DNA of 64,000 nucleotides from Pseudomonas sp. PSB18 (lineage in GTDB: Bacteria > Pseudomonadota > Gammaproteobacteria > Pseudomonadales > Pseudomonadaceae). A model generated the notes under the pieces. That model was not told the DNA's origin, searched no databases, and saw only the letters and a list, made by a program, of their open reading frames with translations. Below, in pieces: positions 62,485 to 64,000 of the stretch (positions within the stretch are counted from its first letter, which is position 1; every line of letters starts with the position of its first letter). The position numbers were made by a program, and so were the translations under genes. Location: positions 124,001 to 188,000 of the forward strand of contig NZ_NOIN01000008.1 in NCBI RefSeq assembly GCF_014596565.1, in the 5' to 3' direction.

Positions 62485-63950
62485 TGAACTCGCTGTATAT
62501 CGCGGGAAGCTGGCTGGAAGGCCAGGGCGACATGTTTGAGTCGTTGAACCCAGTGACCCAGCAAGTGCTGTGGTCGGGCAAGGGCGCCACGGCGGCGCAG
62601 GTCGAGTCGGCGGTGCAGGCTGCGCGCCAGGCGTTCCCGGACTGGGCCCGGCGTTCCCTGGATGAACGCATCCAGGTGTTGGAAGCCTTCGCCGCGGCGC
62701 TGAAGAGCCACGCTGACGAACTGGCCCACTGCATCGGCGAGGAAACTGGTAAGCCGTTGTGGGAAGCGGCCACCGAAGTCACCAGCATGATCAACAAGGT
62801 CGCCATCTCGGTGCAGAGCTATCGCGAGCGGACCGGCGAGAAGAGCGGCCCCCTGGGCGACGCCACTGCCGTGCTGCGGCACAAGCCCCACGGTGTGGTG
62901 GCGGTATTCGGCCCTTACAACTTCCCCGGCCACTTGCCCAACGGCCACATCGTGCCGGCGCTGCTGGCGGGTAACAGCGTGTTGTTCAAGCCGAGCGAGC
63001 TGACCCCGAAAGTCGCTGAGCTGACGGTCAAGTGCTGGGTCGAAGCCGGTTTGCCGGCGGGTGTGCTGAACCTGCTGCAAGGTGCACGGGAAACCGGTAT
63101 CGCCCTGGCGGCCAATCCGGGCATCGACGGGCTGTTCTTCACCGGCTCCAGTCGCACCGGCAATCTGTTGCACCAACAATTCTCCGGTCGTCCGGACAAG
63201 ATCCTTGCGCTGGAAATGGGCGGTAACAATCCGCTGGTGGTGGACGAGGTGGCGGACGTCGATGCGGCGGTCTACACCATCATCCAATCGGCATTCATTT
63301 CCGCCGGCCAGCGCTGCACCTGCGCCCGTCGATTGCTGGTGCCGGAAGGGGCGTGGGGCGATGCCCTGCTGGCGCGCCTGGTGGCGGTCAGCTCTGCGAT
63401 TGAAGTCGGCGCGTTCGACCAGCAACCGGCGCCGTTCATGGGTTCGGTGGTTTCCCTGGGCGCGGCGAAAGCCTTGATGGACGCGCAGAATCATTTGCTG
63501 GGCCTCGGCGCCGTGGCGCTGCTGGCGATGACTCAGCCACAGCCCCAGGCTGCGTTGCTGACGCCAGGGATTCTCGATGTGACGGCGGTGCCCGAACGTC
63601 CTGACGAAGAGCTGTTCGGACCACTGCTGCAAGTGATCCGTTACGCGGATTTCCCAGCGGCCATCGCCGAGGCCAACAACACCCAATACGGCCTGGCCGC
63701 CGGCTTGCTGTCCGATTCCCAGGAGCGCTACCAGCAGTTCTGGCTGCAAAGCCGTGCCGGTATCGTCAATTGGAACAAGCAGTTGACCGGTGCCGCCAGC
63801 AGCGCGCCGTTCGGTGGCGTCGGCGCTTCGGGCAACCATCGCGCCAGTGCCTATTACGCGGCCGACTATTGCGCGTACCCGGTGGCGTCCCTGGAGACGC
63901 CGAGCCTGGTGCTGCCGGCCAGTCTGACGCCGGGCGTGCGAATGGCGTGA
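62481..63950 (+). CDS. astD: Succinylglutamate-semialdehyde dehydrogenase
   Basis: A 489-residue NAD-dependent aldehyde dehydrogenase for the fourth AST step, also called AruD. GPYNFPGHLPNGHIVPALLA is the cofactor region, GLFFTGSSRTGN the Rossmann turn, LALEMGGNNPLVV holds the general-base Glu, and ISAGQRCTCARRL carries the catalytic Cys. Start is ATG at 62481, or 62484. It overlaps aruG; aruB and aruE are expected beyond the window edge. Confidence 0.95.
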   Translation: MMNSLYIAGSWLEGQGDMFESLNPVTQQVLWSGKGATAAQVESAVQAARQAFPDWARRSLDERIQVLEAFAAALKSHADELAHCIGEETGKPLWEAATEVTSMINKVAISVQSYRERTGEKSGPLGDATAVLRHKPHGVVAVFGPYNFPGHLPNGHIVPALLAGNSVLFKPSELTPKVAELTVKCWVEAGLPAGVLNLLQGARETGIALAANPGIDGLFFTGSSRTGNLLHQQFSGRPDKILALEMGGNNPLVVDEVADVDAAVYTIIQSAFISAGQRCTCARRLLVPEGAWGDALLARLVAVSSAIEVGAFDQQPAPFMGSVVSLGAAKALMDAQNHLLGLGAVALLAMTQPQPQAALLTPGILDVTAVPERPDEELFGPLLQVIRYADFPAAIAEANNTQYGLAAGLLSDSQERYQQFWLQSRAGIVNWNKQLTGAASSAPFGGVGASGNHRASAYYAADYCAYPVASLETPSLVLPASLTPGVRMA

Positions 63951-63953
63951 ACC

Positions 63954-63980
63954 AATCGCGGGCAAGCCTTGCTCCCACAG
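63954..63980. repeat. Partial palindromic repeat at the window edge
   Basis: AATCGCGGGCAAGCCTTGCTCCCACAG is one arm of the common repeat, with CCTTGCTCCC in place of CTTGCTCCC. A second TGTGG begins at the last bases, so the pair may be completed or followed by another element outside the window. Confidence 0.6.
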
Positions 63981-64000
63981 GTTCCATGCAGTCCCTGTGG

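Overview
The window is chromosomal DNA of a Pseudomonas, most likely of the P. fluorescens group. The evidence is high GC content, the colR-colS-methyltransferase-wapQ order, an AraC-type ArgR placed between an aot arginine transporter and aru (AST) arginine catabolism genes, and many copies of the GC-rich palindromic intergenic repeats (TGTGGGAGCGAGCCTGCTCGCG type) found in this group. I see no tRNA, rRNA, CRISPR array, intact insertion sequence or prophage. Most of the window is core genome. The accessory or poorly understood parts are a 900-residue Ig-like protein (21.6-24.3 kb), a 45-residue peptide gene followed by a short M29-like metallopeptidase (33.8-35.0 kb), a MITE-like hairpin (39.2 kb) and a cysteine/histidine-containing orphan (48.2-49.2 kb).

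Layout. 0-6.3 kb: 5' part of metG, divergent apbC/mrp, an SDR reductase, a HugZ-like protein, fxsA, and groES-groEL behind a candidate heat-shock promoter with a structured leader. 6.5-13.2 kb: PAP2 phosphatase and LTA-synthase-like membrane sulfatase, then colR-colS with the downstream methyltransferase-wapQ-small protein operon, preceded by a ColR-box-like site; this is an envelope/LPS homeostasis block. 13.4-17.6 kb: RND pump and its membrane fusion protein. 17.7-21.4 kb: DUF1513, imelysin lipoprotein and di-heme oxidoreductase operon. 24.5-27.7 kb: coiled-coil protein, cpxR, Spy/CpxP-like chaperone and cpxS-type kinase, with a CpxR-type direct repeat upstream of the chaperone gene. 27.8-33.6 kb: yciI-yciB facing rnm-yciO-scpA-scpB-rluB.

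33.8-49.2 kb: peptide/peptidase pair, aroP permease, arfB ribosome rescue factor, MFS transporter, CorA/ZntB-like transporter, PepSY protein with a TTAAG-N6-TTAAG site, glpQ, a degenerate glutamine-amidotransferase-like protein with an ABM protein and a divergent LysR regulator, DUF1003 protein, and a TetR regulator divergent from a metallo-beta-lactamase-fold protein with a perfect operator-like palindrome between them. 49.4-53.8 kb: nrdB without nrdA, behind a NrdR-box-like site, a DUF2790 protein and acsA. 54.4-64 kb: aotJ-aotQ-aotM-aotP-argR followed by aruC-aruF-aruG-astD. This last block takes up arginine or ornithine and degrades arginine by the succinyltransferase pathway, and ArgR-type half-sites lie before both aotJ and aruC.

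The most likely place for an undescribed system is the acidic 45-residue peptide and M29-like enzyme pair, which looks like a small peptide-maturation or signalling locus behind an unusually AT-rich leader. All functional calls come from reading the sequence; no database search was run.
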